Shown here one piece after another: positions 32,652 to 41,277 of a DNA stretch of 64,000 bases. The notes under the pieces were generated by a model. The model was not told where the DNA came from and did not search any database. It saw only the letters and a program-made list of their open reading frames with translations. The first letter of the stretch is position 1. The number at the start of each line of letters is the position of its first letter. A program made the translations under genes and the position numbers. This DNA comes from Pseudomonas sp. REP124 (GTDB lineage: Bacteria; Pseudomonadota; Gammaproteobacteria; Pseudomonadales; Pseudomonadaceae). Location of the stretch: NCBI RefSeq assembly GCF_020164475.1, contig NZ_JAIQWX010000018.1:1-64000 (forward strand), written 5' to 3'.

Positions 32652-34553
32652 ATGCAGCGTTCCATTGCCACCGTATCCCTGAGCGGTACCCTGCCGGAAA
32701 AACTCGAAGCCATTGCTGCCGCCGGCTTCGATGGCGTCGAGATTTTCGAGAATGACCTTCTCTACTACGACGGCAGCCCGCGGGAAATTAAACAGATGTG
32801 CGCCGATCTCGGGATAGCCATCACCCTGTTTCAACCGTTCCGGGACTTCGAGGGCTGCCGCCGTGACCGCCTGTCGCGCAATCTGGAGCGGGCCGAACGC
32901 AAGTTCGACCTGATGCAGGAACTGGGCACGGACCTGGTGCTGGTGTGCAGCAACGCCTCTGCGGATTCGGTGGGTGATGAACAAATTTTAGTCGATGATT
33001 TGCGCCTGCTGGCCGAACGTGCGGGCGCGCGCGGTTTGCGCATCGGTTATGAAGCGCTGGCCTGGGGTCGTCACGTCAACACGTATCAACAGGTGTGGAA
33101 CATCGTCCGCCAGGCCGACCACCCGAGCCTCGGCGTGCTGCTCGACAGCTTCCATACCCTGTCGCTCAAGGGTGATCCCAGCGCGATCGCCGAGATTCCC
33201 GGCGACAAGATCTTTTTCGTGCAGATGGCCGACGCGCCGATCCTGGCCATGGACGTGCTGGAGTGGAGCCGGCATTTCCGCTGCTTCCCAGGCCAGGGTG
33301 AGTTCGATCTGCCGGGCTTCCTCGCGCCGATCATCAAGAGCGGCTACACCGGCCCGCTGTCGCTGGAAATCTTCAACGACGGCTTCCGCGCCGCGCCGCC
33401 ACGGGCCAACGCCGCCGACGGTTTGCGCTCCTTGCTGTACCTGGAGGAGAAAACCCGTCAGCGCCTGGAACAGGAAGCCCGAGAAACTGCCAATCGCGAG
33501 ATTCTGTTCGAGACGCCCAAGGCCAGCGAATACAACGGTGTGGAGTTTCTCGAGTTCGCCGTGGACGAAAGCCTCGGTGCCAAGCTGTCCCACTGGCTGG
33601 AGCGCCTGGGCTTCGTCAAGGCCGGCCAGCATCGCTCCAAGAGCGTCAGTCTGATGCGCCAAGGCGATATCAATCTGATCCTCAATTCCGAGCCGTACTC
33701 CTTCGGTCACAGTTTCTTCGAGGCTCACGGCCCATCGCTGTGCGCCACCGCCGTGCGGGTCAAGGACAGTGCCAGCGCCCTGGCGCGGGCCGTGGCCTAT
33801 AAAGGTCAGCCTTATCGCGGTCTGGTCGGCCCGAATGAACTGGAGCTCGCCGCCGTGCGCGCGCCGGATGGCAGCCTGATTTATCTGGTGGACCAGAACG
33901 CTGACGTTTACGGCACCGACTTCAACCTCGTGCCAGACGCGCAGACCAACGGTGGCTTGAAGCGCATCGACCACATGGCCATGGCGTTACCCGCCGACAG
34001 CCTCGACAGCTGGGTGCTGTTCTACAAGAGTCTGCTGGATTTCGAGGCCGACGACGAAGTGGTCCTGCCCGACCCCTATGGCCTGGTGAAAAGCCGCGCC
34101 CTGCGCAGCCGTGACAGTTCGATACGCTTGCCGCTGAACATTTCCGAGAACCGCAACACCGCGATCTCACACGCGCTTTCGAGTTATCGCGGTTCCGGTG
34201 TGCATCACATCGCCTTCGATTGCGACGACATCTTCGCCCAGGTCAGCCGGGCGAAAGAGGCGGGCGTTCCGCTTCTGGATATTCCGCTCAACTACTATGA
34301 CGACCTGGCGGCGCGTTTCGATTTCGACGACGAGTTCCTCAGCGAACTGGCCTACTACAACGTGCTGTACGACCGTGATGCCCAGGGCGGCGAGCTGTTC
34401 CACGTGTACACCGAGCCGTTCGAAGGGCGATTCTTCTTCGAGATCATCCAGCGCAAGAACGGCTATGCCGGTTACGGCGCGGCGAACGTGGCGGTGCGTC
34501 TGGCGGCCATGGCCAAATCCCGGAGTGGTGCCGTACGTCAGGCAAAGTTGTAG
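32652..34553 (+). CDS. quiC: 3-Dehydroshikimate dehydratase QuiC, fused to an HPPD-like domain
   Basis: 633 residues from the ATG at 32652. Residues about 1-280 form a sugar-phosphate isomerase-type TIM barrel (IAAAGFDGVEIFENDLLYYD, GYEALAWGRHVNTY, VLLDSFHTLSLKG, SLEIFNDGFR carrying the metal Glu/Asp/His ligands). Residues about 295-620 form a two-part 4-hydroxyphenylpyruvate dioxygenase-like domain (GVEFLEFAVDESLG, RIDHMAMALPADSL, SGVHHIAFDCDDIF, ELFHVYTEPFEGRFFFEIIQ). This is the Pseudomonas QuiC layout. It turns 3-dehydroshikimate into protocatechuate in the cytoplasm. The TetR gene follows, and aroQ and the dehydrogenase in the same region supply the substrate. Confidence 0.95.
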   Translation: MQRSIATVSLSGTLPEKLEAIAAAGFDGVEIFENDLLYYDGSPREIKQMCADLGIAITLFQPFRDFEGCRRDRLSRNLERAERKFDLMQELGTDLVLVCSNASADSVGDEQILVDDLRLLAERAGARGLRIGYEALAWGRHVNTYQQVWNIVRQADHPSLGVLLDSFHTLSLKGDPSAIAEIPGDKIFFVQMADAPILAMDVLEWSRHFRCFPGQGEFDLPGFLAPIIKSGYTGPLSLEIFNDGFRAAPPRANAADGLRSLLYLEEKTRQRLEQEARETANREILFETPKASEYNGVEFLEFAVDESLGAKLSHWLERLGFVKAGQHRSKSVSLMRQGDINLILNSEPYSFGHSFFEAHGPSLCATAVRVKDSASALARAVAYKGQPYRGLVGPNELELAAVRAPDGSLIYLVDQNADVYGTDFNLVPDAQTNGGLKRIDHMAMALPADSLDSWVLFYKSLLDFEADDEVVLPDPYGLVKSRALRSRDSSIRLPLNISENRNTAISHALSSYRGSGVHHIAFDCDDIFAQVSRAKEAGVPLLDIPLNYYDDLAARFDFDDEFLSELAYYNVLYDRDAQGGELFHVYTEPFEGRFFFEIIQRKNGYAGYGAANVAVRLAAMAKSRSGAVRQAKL

Positions 34554-34655
34554 GAAAATCGTAAATCGATTCGACAAACCGCTGCCGCACGGCTTCCTTC
34601 ACCGTGCGGCGCGGCTCATAATCGCCAGCTTGTGCATGATGGCCGTGAGCCCGCA

Positions 34656-35333
34656 ATGACAATGACTTCAGACTTCCCCGCAACGCCCGATCAGCCAGCT
34701 GTGGAACCGCGCAAGAGTCGCAAGAACAACCCGGAAAAAACCCGCGAGAACATTCTGCAAGAGGCGATCGTCGAGTTCGTCCAGCAGGGCCTGTCCGGCG
34801 CCCGCGTCGATGCCATCGCCGAGCGTATCCATACTTCCAAGCGCATGATCTATTACTACTTCGGCAGTAAGGAGCAGCTCTACGTCGAGGTTCTGGAGAA
34901 GCTCTATGGCGATATCCGCAGCACCGAAAACCGCCTGCACCTGGCTGAGCTGGCGCCGGTGGACGCGATTCGGCGGCTGGTGGAATTCACCTTCGATCAC
35001 CACGACCGCAATGTCGATTTCGTACGGATCGTCAGCATCGAGAACATTCACAACGCCGAATATGTGAAGCAGTCCGATGCCATCAAGGCGATGAACAACA
35101 CCATCCTCGATTCACTGGGCGAGATCCTGCGTCGCGGCGCCGAGCAGGGCGTGTTCCGCAGCGAGCTTGATCCGTTGGATGTGCATTTGCTGATCAGTTC
35201 GTTCTGCTTCTATCGCGTGTCGAACCGTCATACCTTCGGCGAGATTTTTCAGATCGATCTGCCGGACGAAGCGATCAAGCAGCGTCATCGCGAGATGATT
35301 TGCGAGTCGGTTCTGCGTTATCTGCAAGTGTGA
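34656..35333 (+). CDS. TetR-family regulator, probably of the quinate genes
   Basis: 225 residues from the ATG at 34656; GTG at 34632 or ATG at 34662 are alternatives. HTH at about residues 20-65: KTRENILQEAIVEFVQQGLS then ARVDAIAERIHTSKRMIYYY and FGSKEQLYVEVLEKLY. The C-terminal ligand domain is divergent (FTFDHHDRNVDFVRIVSIEN). It lies 102 bp after quiC and is closed by a strong terminator, so it may be expressed with quiC and repress the cluster. Its operator and ligand are unknown. Confidence 0.88.
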   Translation: MTMTSDFPATPDQPAVEPRKSRKNNPEKTRENILQEAIVEFVQQGLSGARVDAIAERIHTSKRMIYYYFGSKEQLYVEVLEKLYGDIRSTENRLHLAELAPVDAIRRLVEFTFDHHDRNVDFVRIVSIENIHNAEYVKQSDAIKAMNNTILDSLGEILRRGAEQGVFRSELDPLDVHLLISSFCFYRVSNRHTFGEIFQIDLPDEAIKQRHREMICESVLRYLQV

Positions 35334-35337
35334 GGGG

Positions 35338-35367
35338 ATCGCAGCCTGTTGCAGGCTGCGATTTTTT
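35338..35367 (+). terminator. Terminator after the TetR gene
   Basis: ATCGCAGCCT-GTTGC-AGGCTGCGAT (35338-35362) is followed by a run of T to 35367. The stem sequence is the same as the repeat at 25046. Confidence 0.88.
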
Positions 35368-35372
35368 GCTTT

Positions 35373-36227
35373 TCAGCCATTCATACTCTGAAAGTGCGCC
35401 AGCATTCGCTGCGCATCCGGCACCACGCCGCTGAACAATTCAAACGCCTTCACCGCCTGGAACACCGCCATGTTGCCGCCATCGAGCGTGCGGCAACCCA
35501 GGGCGCGGGCGTTGCGCAGCAGTTCGGTTTCCAGCGGGAAATAGACAATCTCCGCCACCCACAACTCGGCACGCAGCAATTCCACCGGCACCGGCATGCC
35601 CGGCAGTTTTTTCATGCCCATGGGCGTGGTGTTCACCAGACCGTCGGCTTCGCTCAGGGTGCCCGCCAGGTTGTGACCGGCCAGCGCGCGACCTTCGCCG
35701 AAATGCTGGTTGAGGTTGTCGGCCAGGCTCTGGGCGCGGCTCGTGTCCACATCGAAAATGCTCAGTTGATGCACGCCTTCGCTCAGCAGCGCGTGAGCCA
35801 CCGCCGCGCCCGCACCGCCGGCACCCATCTGCACCACACGCTCGACGGCAACGCCTTTCAGGCCACGACGAAAGCCTTCGGCAAAGCCCAGGCAGTCGGT
35901 GTTGTGGCCGATGCGTTTGCCGTCCTTGAGGACCACTGTGTTGACCGCGCCGATGCCGCGAGCTTCGGGCGATAGTTCATCCAGCAGCGGGATGATCGCC
36001 TGCTTGCACGGGAAGGTGATGTTCAGTCCGGTGAAGCTCATGCGTTCGGCGGCCGTCAACAGGTCGGGCAGGGCGTTGTTGTCCAGTTGCAGTTGATCGA
36101 GGTCGATCAGGCGATAGAGGTAACGCAAGCCCTGGGCATCACCTTCATGCTCGTGCAGCGAGGGTGTGCGAGAGGCCTGGATGCCGGCGCCGATCAGTCC
36201 GGCCAATACGCTTTGGTTCTGGTTCAT
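35373..36227 (-). CDS. Quinate/shikimate dehydrogenase, NAD-dependent (QsuD/AroE-like)
   Basis: 284 residues from the ATG at 36227; a GTG at 36236 overlaps aroQ. Substrate loop SRTPSLHEHEGDAQGL, with catalytic Lys in GLNITFPCKQAI and Asp in IGHNTDCLGFAEG. The cofactor motif VVQMGAGGAGAAVAHAL is followed by FDVDTSRAQ; the Asp after the second strand favours NAD over NADP. The SRTP motif and overall sequence resemble Corynebacterium QsuD quinate/shikimate dehydrogenase more than biosynthetic AroE. It would oxidise quinate to 3-dehydroquinate and shikimate to 3-dehydroshikimate. aroQ is immediately upstream and co-translated. Confidence 0.88.
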   Translation of the reverse strand: MNQNQSVLAGLIGAGIQASRTPSLHEHEGDAQGLRYLYRLIDLDQLQLDNNALPDLLTAAERMSFTGLNITFPCKQAIIPLLDELSPEARGIGAVNTVVLKDGKRIGHNTDCLGFAEGFRRGLKGVAVERVVQMGAGGAGAAVAHALLSEGVHQLSIFDVDTSRAQSLADNLNQHFGEGRALAGHNLAGTLSEADGLVNTTPMGMKKLPGMPVPVELLRAELWVAEIVYFPLETELLRNARALGCRTLDGGNMAVFQAVKAFELFSGVVPDAQRMLAHFQSMNG

Positions 36228-36232
36228 GACGT

Positions 36233-36673
36233 TCACCCTTTCAGACGTTGGCTGAAGTGCTCCAGCGCCAGGCGATAGCCGTGGCTGCCGAACCCGGCCA
36301 TGACTGCAGTGGCAATGGCTGACACGAAGGAATGATGGCGGAACGGCTCACGGGCGTGGACGTTGGACAGGTGGACTTCGATCACCGGCAGTTCGCTGGC
36401 AACCAACGCATCGCGAATCGCCACCGAGGTGTGGGTCCAGGCCGCCGGGTTGATCACGATCCCGGCGCAACGGCCGCGGGCGGCGTGAATCCAGTCGATC
36501 ATTTCGCCTTCATGGTTAGTCTGGCGAAACTCCACCGCCAGGCCGAACTCTTCAGCGGTGCGTCCGCACAGGTTTGAAATATCGGCCAGGGTTTCGTAGC
36601 CGTAATTCGCCGGTTCACGGGTGCCGAGCATGTTCAGATTGGGGCCGTTGAGCACCAGAATGATGGGGGACAT
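36233..36673 (-). CDS. aroQ: 3-Dehydroquinate dehydratase, type II
   Basis: 146 residues, typical for type II enzymes. Catalytic Tyr loop: [20 protein letters not shown] (Arg and Tyr), then [32 protein letters not shown] and [18 protein letters not shown] (His and Arg). The start at 36673 has GGAGA upstream; a longer frame to 36703 is not needed. It interconverts 3-dehydroquinate and 3-dehydroshikimate. The gene precedes the quinate dehydrogenase in one operon with the PcaR-like operator upstream, so this copy is catabolic rather than biosynthetic. Confidence 0.95.
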   Translation of the reverse strand: MSPIILVLNGPNLNMLGTREPANYGYETLADISNLCGRTAEEFGLAVEFRQTNHEGEMIDWIHAARGRCAGIVINPAAWTHTSVAIRDALVASELPVIEVHLSNVHAREPFRHHSFVSAIATAVMAGFGSHGYRLALEHFSQRLKG

Positions 36674-36734
36674 CGAGGTTTCTCCACTTATTATTTTTGG
36701 CATTTGGCCAGGAATTCAGCCTGTGGAGATAAAT

Positions 36735-36803
36735 TGTACTAGATGGTTAATTCGGTCAATTGAAGAGGTGCCCGGTCGGCTATTTGTGTTCGGTGATCGA
36801 ACA
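36735..36803 (-). promoter_or_regulatory. aroQ promoter block with PcaR-like palindrome
   Basis: TGTTCGGTGATCGAACA (36787-36803) is the second copy of the palindrome at 32539. On the minus strand ATTAACCATCTAGTACA (36751-36735) matches the quiC promoter block at 13 of 17 positions. Minus-strand TACAAT, with TTGACC 15 bp upstream, gives -10 and -35 candidates. Confidence 0.55.
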
Positions 36804-36822
36804 CAGAGCGAGTTGCGTTGAT

Positions 36823-36862
36823 CCTGTAGCAACCGTACGCAGGCTTCGCCAGCTGCTACAGG
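36823..36862. repeat. CCTGTAGC inverted repeat element
   Basis: CCTGTAGC at 36823-36830 and GCTACAGG at 36855-36862 enclose CAGGCTTCGCCAGCT. It lies between the end of the LysR gene and the aroQ control region, and is a short palindromic repeat or weak terminator. Confidence 0.55.
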
Positions 36863-36872
36863 GATCGTCGTT

Positions 36873-37784
36873 TTAGCGTGGTAGATGCTCGACAAGGAAG
36901 TCGATGAACGCGCGCACTTTCAATGGCATGTGCCGGCTCTGCGGGTAGAGCAAGGTAAACGGCCGCCAGCGCCCGCCATAAGGTTTGAGCACCTCCACCA
37001 ACGACCCATCGGCCAACTCCTTTTCCACGATAAACCGATACGTCTGAAACAACCCCGCCCCATGCTTCGCCAGCGTCACGCCCCCTAGAACGTCGTCGGA
37101 GCAGACGAAATTCCCCTCGGCCAGAATCTCCCGCTCAACCCCGTCTTCATTGAACAGCCAGGCAATGCGCCGGCCGCTGCTGGGCAATTCGTACTGAATG
37201 CATTCATGCTGCTGCAAATCGTCGAGGGTCTGCGGCGTGCCGGCCTGCTTGAGATACTCGGGGCTGGCGATCATCACCAGCGCCGCGTCCTCCAGTGGCC
37301 GGGCGATCAGGCCGGAGTCCGGAATCGCCCGCACGCGAATCGCCATGTCGTAGCCTTCGCCGACGAAATCGATGTTGCGGTTGCTGATGTGCGTCTCAAC
37401 CTTCACCGCCGGAAAACGCGCGCGAAAGGCCGGCATCAACGGCAGGATCCGGTGATGGGCATAGGTGGTCGGGATACTGATGCGCAGGGTGCCGGACGGT
37501 ACCTGCTGCTGACCCATGACTTCACGCTGGGCTTCCACCAGCTGCGCCAGGGCCTGGCGGCATTCCTCGTAGTAGCGGCGGCCACTGTCGGTCAGCTTCA
37601 CGCTGCGGGTGGTGCGCGCAAACAATCGCACGCCCAGACGTTCCTCCATACGCGACACCGAGCGGCTCACCGCCGCAGGGGTCACCCCGGCCACCAGCGC
37701 CGCCGCGGTGAAGCTGCCGGCCTCGGCGGCCAGGCAGAACAGCTCGATGCTGCCCAATTGAAGATCGTCGAATTGTCGCTGCAT
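36873..37784 (-). CDS. LysR-family transcriptional regulator (CrgA/DmlR-like)
   Basis: 303 residues. HTH: IELFCLAAEAGSFTAAALVA, GVTPAAVSRSVSRMEERLGV, RLFARTTRSVKLTDSGRRYY. The effector domain contains GTLRISIPTTYAHHRILPLM and the GRRIAWLFNEDGVEREILAE segment. The FARTTRSV motif marks the common DmlR-type branch. It is divergent from the tautomerase gene (114 bp), which it may control. A role in the quinate cluster is possible but unsupported. Confidence 0.9.
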   Translation of the reverse strand: MQRQFDDLQLGSIELFCLAAEAGSFTAAALVAGVTPAAVSRSVSRMEERLGVRLFARTTRSVKLTDSGRRYYEECRQALAQLVEAQREVMGQQQVPSGTLRISIPTTYAHHRILPLMPAFRARFPAVKVETHISNRNIDFVGEGYDMAIRVRAIPDSGLIARPLEDAALVMIASPEYLKQAGTPQTLDDLQQHECIQYELPSSGRRIAWLFNEDGVEREILAEGNFVCSDDVLGGVTLAKHGAGLFQTYRFIVEKELADGSLVEVLKPYGGRWRPFTLLYPQSRHMPLKVRAFIDFLVEHLPR

Positions 37785-37897
37785 GATTGATTACACCAGG
37801 GATCAAATGAAGTGTGTAACGCAGTATTTATCAGAAGCGCTCGCGCGGATACAGTGGACCGTCAGCCTTTCTCAACCAGCCGAGCAGGAGAAGCAGC

Positions 37898-38104
37898 ATG
37901 CCTTTCGTCAGCGTACGTATCACCCGTGACGGCGTCACCCGCGAACAGAAAGCCCAGGTCATCGCCGAAATCACCGAAACCCTGCAACGCGTCCTGGGCA
38001 AGCCCCCGGAACTGACCCACATCGTGATCGAGGAAATCGACACCGATAACTGGGGCTACAAAGGCATTACCACGACTGAGTATCGAAAGAATCTGCCGGG
38101 GTGA
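37898..38104 (+). CDS. 4-Oxalocrotonate tautomerase-family protein
   Basis: 68 residues, the standard small tautomerase size. After Met removal the N-terminal Pro of MPFVSVRITRDGVTREQKAQ is the catalytic base. The HIVIEEIDTDNWGYKG strand is conserved in the family. These hexamers catalyse keto-enol tautomerisation in aromatic catabolism, but many are of unknown substrate. A terminator follows, and the gene is divergent from the LysR gene. Confidence 0.92.
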   Translation: MPFVSVRITRDGVTREQKAQVIAEITETLQRVLGKPPELTHIVIEEIDTDNWGYKGITTTEYRKNLPG

Positions 38105-38117
38105 TTGTCTCGGACAC

Positions 38118-38146
38118 AAAAAAGCCGTCTATCAAGACGGCTTTTT
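38118..38146. terminator. Bidirectional terminator between tautomerase gene and trmA
   Basis: AGCCGTCT-ATCA-AGACGGCT (38123-38142) is flanked by A5 and T5, serving both convergent genes. Confidence 0.9.
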
Positions 38147-38165
38147 CGCATCTGGCAGGTCGCAC

Positions 38166-39245
38166 TTACCGCCGGGTCAGCAACACCCCGGACTCCATGT
38201 GATGCGTCCACGGGAACTGGTCGAACATTGCGCATTGGGTGATGCGGTGGGTGTCGTGCAGTTGGGCGATGTTGGCCGCCAGGGTTTCCGGGTTGCAGGA
38301 AATGTAGAGGATGTTGTCGAAACGCCGGGTCAGTTCGCAGGTGTCCGGGTCCATGCCAGCGCGGGGCGGGTCAACGAAGACGGCGCCGAACTCGTAGCTC
38401 TTCAGGTCGATGCCGTGCAGGCGGCGGAACGGCCGCACTTCGTTCAGCGCTTCGGTCAGTTCTTCGGCGGACAGGCGCACCAGCGTGACATTGTCCACGG
38501 CGTTTTCGCTGAGGTTGCTCAGTGCCGCGTTGACCGAAGTCTTGCTGATTTCGGTCGCCAGCACTTTGCGCACGCGGGTGGCCAGCGGCAGGGTGAAGTT
38601 GCCGTTGCCGCAATACAGCTCCAGCAAGTCATCGCTGCGGTCGCCGAGGGCTTCGTACGCCCAGTTGAGCATCTTCTGGTTCACCGTGCCGTTGGGCTGG
38701 GTGAACGCACCTTCCGGCTGGCGATAGCTGAAGGTGCGACCGCCGACTTCGAGTTTTTCCACCACGTAATCGTGGCCGATGACTTCGCGTTTGCCCTTGG
38801 AGCGGCCGATGATGCTGACGCCCAGATCGGTCGCCAGTTTCGTGGCCGCCGCCTGCCAGTGCTCGTCCAGCGGGCGGTGATAGCACAGGGTGATCATCGC
38901 ATCGCCGGCCAGGGTGGTCAGGAACTCCACCTGGAATAGCTTGTGGCTCAGGGCGGAACTGGCCTGCCACGCCGCCTTGAGCTGCGGCATCAACTGGTTG
39001 ATGCGCAGGCTGGCGATCGGGAACTCTTCGATCAGAATCGGCGTGCGTTTGTCTTCCTGGGAAAACATTGCGTAATGGCGCTCGCCGGCTTCGCGCCACA
39101 GGCGGAACTCGGCGCGCAGGCGGAAGTTTTGCAGCGGCGAATCGAAGACGACCGGCTGCGGCGCATCGAACGGGGCCAGCAGGTCACGCAAGCGCGTGAC
39201 CTTTTCTTCGAGCTGAACGGCGTAGGCGTTTGAATCAAATGTCAT
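38166..39245 (-). CDS. trmA: tRNA (uracil-54-C5)-methyltransferase
   Basis: 359 residues, close to E. coli TrmA. Features: [20 protein letters not shown], the SAM-binding segment [30 protein letters not shown], and the catalytic Cys in [16 protein letters not shown]. It lacks the iron-sulfur cysteines of RlmD/RlmC. It methylates U54 in the T-loop of tRNAs. It follows the permease gene with an ATGA overlap, an unusual but translationally coupled pair. Confidence 0.95.
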   Translation of the reverse strand: MTFDSNAYAVQLEEKVTRLRDLLAPFDAPQPVVFDSPLQNFRLRAEFRLWREAGERHYAMFSQEDKRTPILIEEFPIASLRINQLMPQLKAAWQASSALSHKLFQVEFLTTLAGDAMITLCYHRPLDEHWQAAATKLATDLGVSIIGRSKGKREVIGHDYVVEKLEVGGRTFSYRQPEGAFTQPNGTVNQKMLNWAYEALGDRSDDLLELYCGNGNFTLPLATRVRKVLATEISKTSVNAALSNLSENAVDNVTLVRLSAEELTEALNEVRPFRRLHGIDLKSYEFGAVFVDPPRAGMDPDTCELTRRFDNILYISCNPETLAANIAQLHDTHRITQCAMFDQFPWTHHMESGVLLTRR

Positions 39246-40537
39246 GCGTTGAACCAACCCAGCTTGATCACGAACAGAATCGACAGAATCACCAGCGCCG
39301 GGTTCAGCTCACGGCCCCGACCGGACATCAGCTTGATGGCGGTCCAGGCAATGAAGCCGAAGGCTATGCCATTGGCGATGGAATAAGTGAACGGCATGGC
39401 CAGGGCGGTAATCACGACCGGGGCGGCCACGGTGATGTCGTCCCAGTCTATTTCCGCGAGGCCAGATGTCATCAGCACGGCGACGAACAGCAGCGCCGGT
39501 GCGGTGGCGAACGCCGGAACGCTGCCGGCCAGTGGCGAGAAGAACAGCGCCAGCAGGAACAGGATGGCGACGACTATGGCCGTCAGACCGGTACGGCCGC
39601 CGGCGCTCACGCCCGCAGCGGATTCGATGTAGCTGGTGGTGGTCGAGGTGCCCAGCAGGGAACCGGCCATTGCCGCCGTACTGTCGGCGATCAGGGCGCG
39701 GCCCATTTTCGGCATGTGGCCGTCCTTGCGCATCAGGCCGGCGCGCTTGGCGACGCCGATCAGGGTACCGGAGTTGTCGAACAGGTCGACGAACAGGAAG
39801 GCGAAGATCACGCTGACCAGACCGATGTCCAGCGCGCCCTTGATGTCCAGTTGCAGGAAGGTCGGTGCCAGCGAAGGTGGCATCGATACCACGCCACCGA
39901 ACGGGGTGAAGCCCATCACGATGGAAATGATTGTCACTACCAGAATGCCGATCAGCACTGCGCCGCGCACGGCCAGAGCTTCCAGGGCGACGATCAGGGC
40001 AAAGCCGAGGGTCGCGAGGATTGGTGCCGGTTGTTTCAGATCACCGAGGCCGACCATGGTCGCCGGGTTGCTGACCACGATGCCGGCGTTGTGCAGGGCG
40101 ATCAGGGCCAGGAACAGGCCGATACCGGCGGCAATCGCCGAGCGCAACGGCAGCGGGATGCTGTTGATGATCCATTCACGGATGCGGAAGATCGACAGCA
40201 GGAAGAAGCACACCGCCGAGATGAACACCGCACCCAGCGCCACTTGCCAGGTGTGGCCCATGTGCAGGACCACGGTGTAGGTAAAGAAGGCGTTCAAGCC
40301 CATGCCCGGTGCCAGGGCGATCGGGTAGTTGGCGATCAGGCCCATCACCGTGGAGCCGATGGCGGCCGCCAGGCAGGTCGCGACGAACACGGCGCCCTTG
40401 TCCATGCCGGTCTCGCCGAGGATGCTCGGGTTGACGAACAGAATGTAGGCCATGGCCAAAAAGGTCGTGACGCCTGCGAGAATCTCGGTGCGTACGTTGG
40501 TGTTGTGTGCCTTGAGTTGAAACAGCCTTTCCAGCAT
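39242..40537 (-). CDS. NCS2 family purine permease (AzgA/PbuG-like)
   Basis: 431 residues with about twelve membrane segments. AzgA-type signatures: [78 protein letters not shown] and [20 protein letters not shown]. It imports hypoxanthine, guanine or adenine by proton symport. It overlaps trmA by ATGA. The upstream gap to 40757 is divergent from the DUF4879-like gene. Confidence 0.92.
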   Translation of the reverse strand: MLERLFQLKAHNTNVRTEILAGVTTFLAMAYILFVNPSILGETGMDKGAVFVATCLAAAIGSTVMGLIANYPIALAPGMGLNAFFTYTVVLHMGHTWQVALGAVFISAVCFFLLSIFRIREWIINSIPLPLRSAIAAGIGLFLALIALHNAGIVVSNPATMVGLGDLKQPAPILATLGFALIVALEALAVRGAVLIGILVVTIISIVMGFTPFGGVVSMPPSLAPTFLQLDIKGALDIGLVSVIFAFLFVDLFDNSGTLIGVAKRAGLMRKDGHMPKMGRALIADSTAAMAGSLLGTSTTTSYIESAAGVSAGGRTGLTAIVVAILFLLALFFSPLAGSVPAFATAPALLFVAVLMTSGLAEIDWDDITVAAPVVITALAMPFTYSIANGIAFGFIAWTAIKLMSGRGRELNPALVILSILFVIKLGWFNA

Positions 40538-40757
40538 GCCTGCTCCCCGTGGCGCGCCCGGCGCCGTGAATGTATCGATCTCAACAGCAAAGCACAGACG
40601 GGTGTACGCGCCTGGGATTTTTCTGTGGGTCGGAAAAAGCCGCGCATCATACCAGTCGCGTGGGGTTATGGCTGCTTATGGTAGTGATCGTCGTCGATGT
40701 TTTGCGTTTTGCCCGAGTCAGCCATACTGCGCGCCTGTTCTCGGGGGTGTGTACTTC

Positions 40758-41195
40758 ATGAAAATGCGTCTGTTGTTCCTGCTGGCCATGCTTTTGGGTG
40801 CACAAACCGCCCTGGCGGCCCCGGCGCCGCCGTTGACCCAGGTCAAAGTGCTGAAAGTCGAATCGCCGGGTTGTGGCTTTGAAAACATCGATGAAGGCCA
40901 GACCCAGACACGCTGCAATCACAGCGGGCCGAACATCCGGATCTACGTGCTGGAAGTGGGGTATGGCCGCAGTCAGCCTCAGGTCGGGCTGGATGGGTTC
41001 GACCTCAATGGCACCCGCACGCCGGTCTGCGCCTACGACAACGGCAACCTGACCGAATGCACCTCAGGCCGAAGAACCGTCGGCAACCTGTACATTTTCG
41101 ATATGGCCGGCAAGCAGGAAGGCACCTTCACCTTCCGTAACACCTCGATCAACGCGCCGGGCAACACAATGTCGACGCAACTCTACATCAAGTAG
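40758..41195 (+). CDS. Secreted DUF4879-like (YolA-type) protein
   Basis: 145 residues with a signal peptide (MKMRLLFLLAMLLGAQTALA, cleavage before APAPP). The mature part has four or more Cys (ESPGCGFENIDEGQTQTRCN, TPVCAYDNGNLTECTS) and a C-terminal TSINAPGNTMSTQLY strand, as I recall for DUF4879/YolA proteins. It is predicted to be exported, with a beta-rich disulfide-stabilised fold; function unknown. The ATG at 40758 lies in a frame open further upstream, which would put the signal peptide inside the protein and is rejected. Monocistronic. Confidence 0.72.
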   Translation: MKMRLLFLLAMLLGAQTALAAPAPPLTQVKVLKVESPGCGFENIDEGQTQTRCNHSGPNIRIYVLEVGYGRSQPQVGLDGFDLNGTRTPVCAYDNGNLTECTSGRRTVGNLYIFDMAGKQEGTFTFRNTSINAPGNTMSTQLYIK

Positions 41196-41277
41196 TGTTG
41201 TTTGCTGACACGGCGGGCATCGAACAGGGGTAATCAAAGCTGACTACGCTTCAAGGATCATCCTGTGGATTGTGCCC

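Noticed and set aside
39230-40684. Long plus-strand ORF of 484 codons
   Set aside because: It is an antisense shadow of the NCS2 permease and trmA; the composition is Gln/Gly/Arg-rich as expected for GC-rich antisense frames.
40536-40757. 74-codon extension of the DUF4879-like protein
   Set aside because: It overlaps the divergent permease start and would bury a clear signal peptide.
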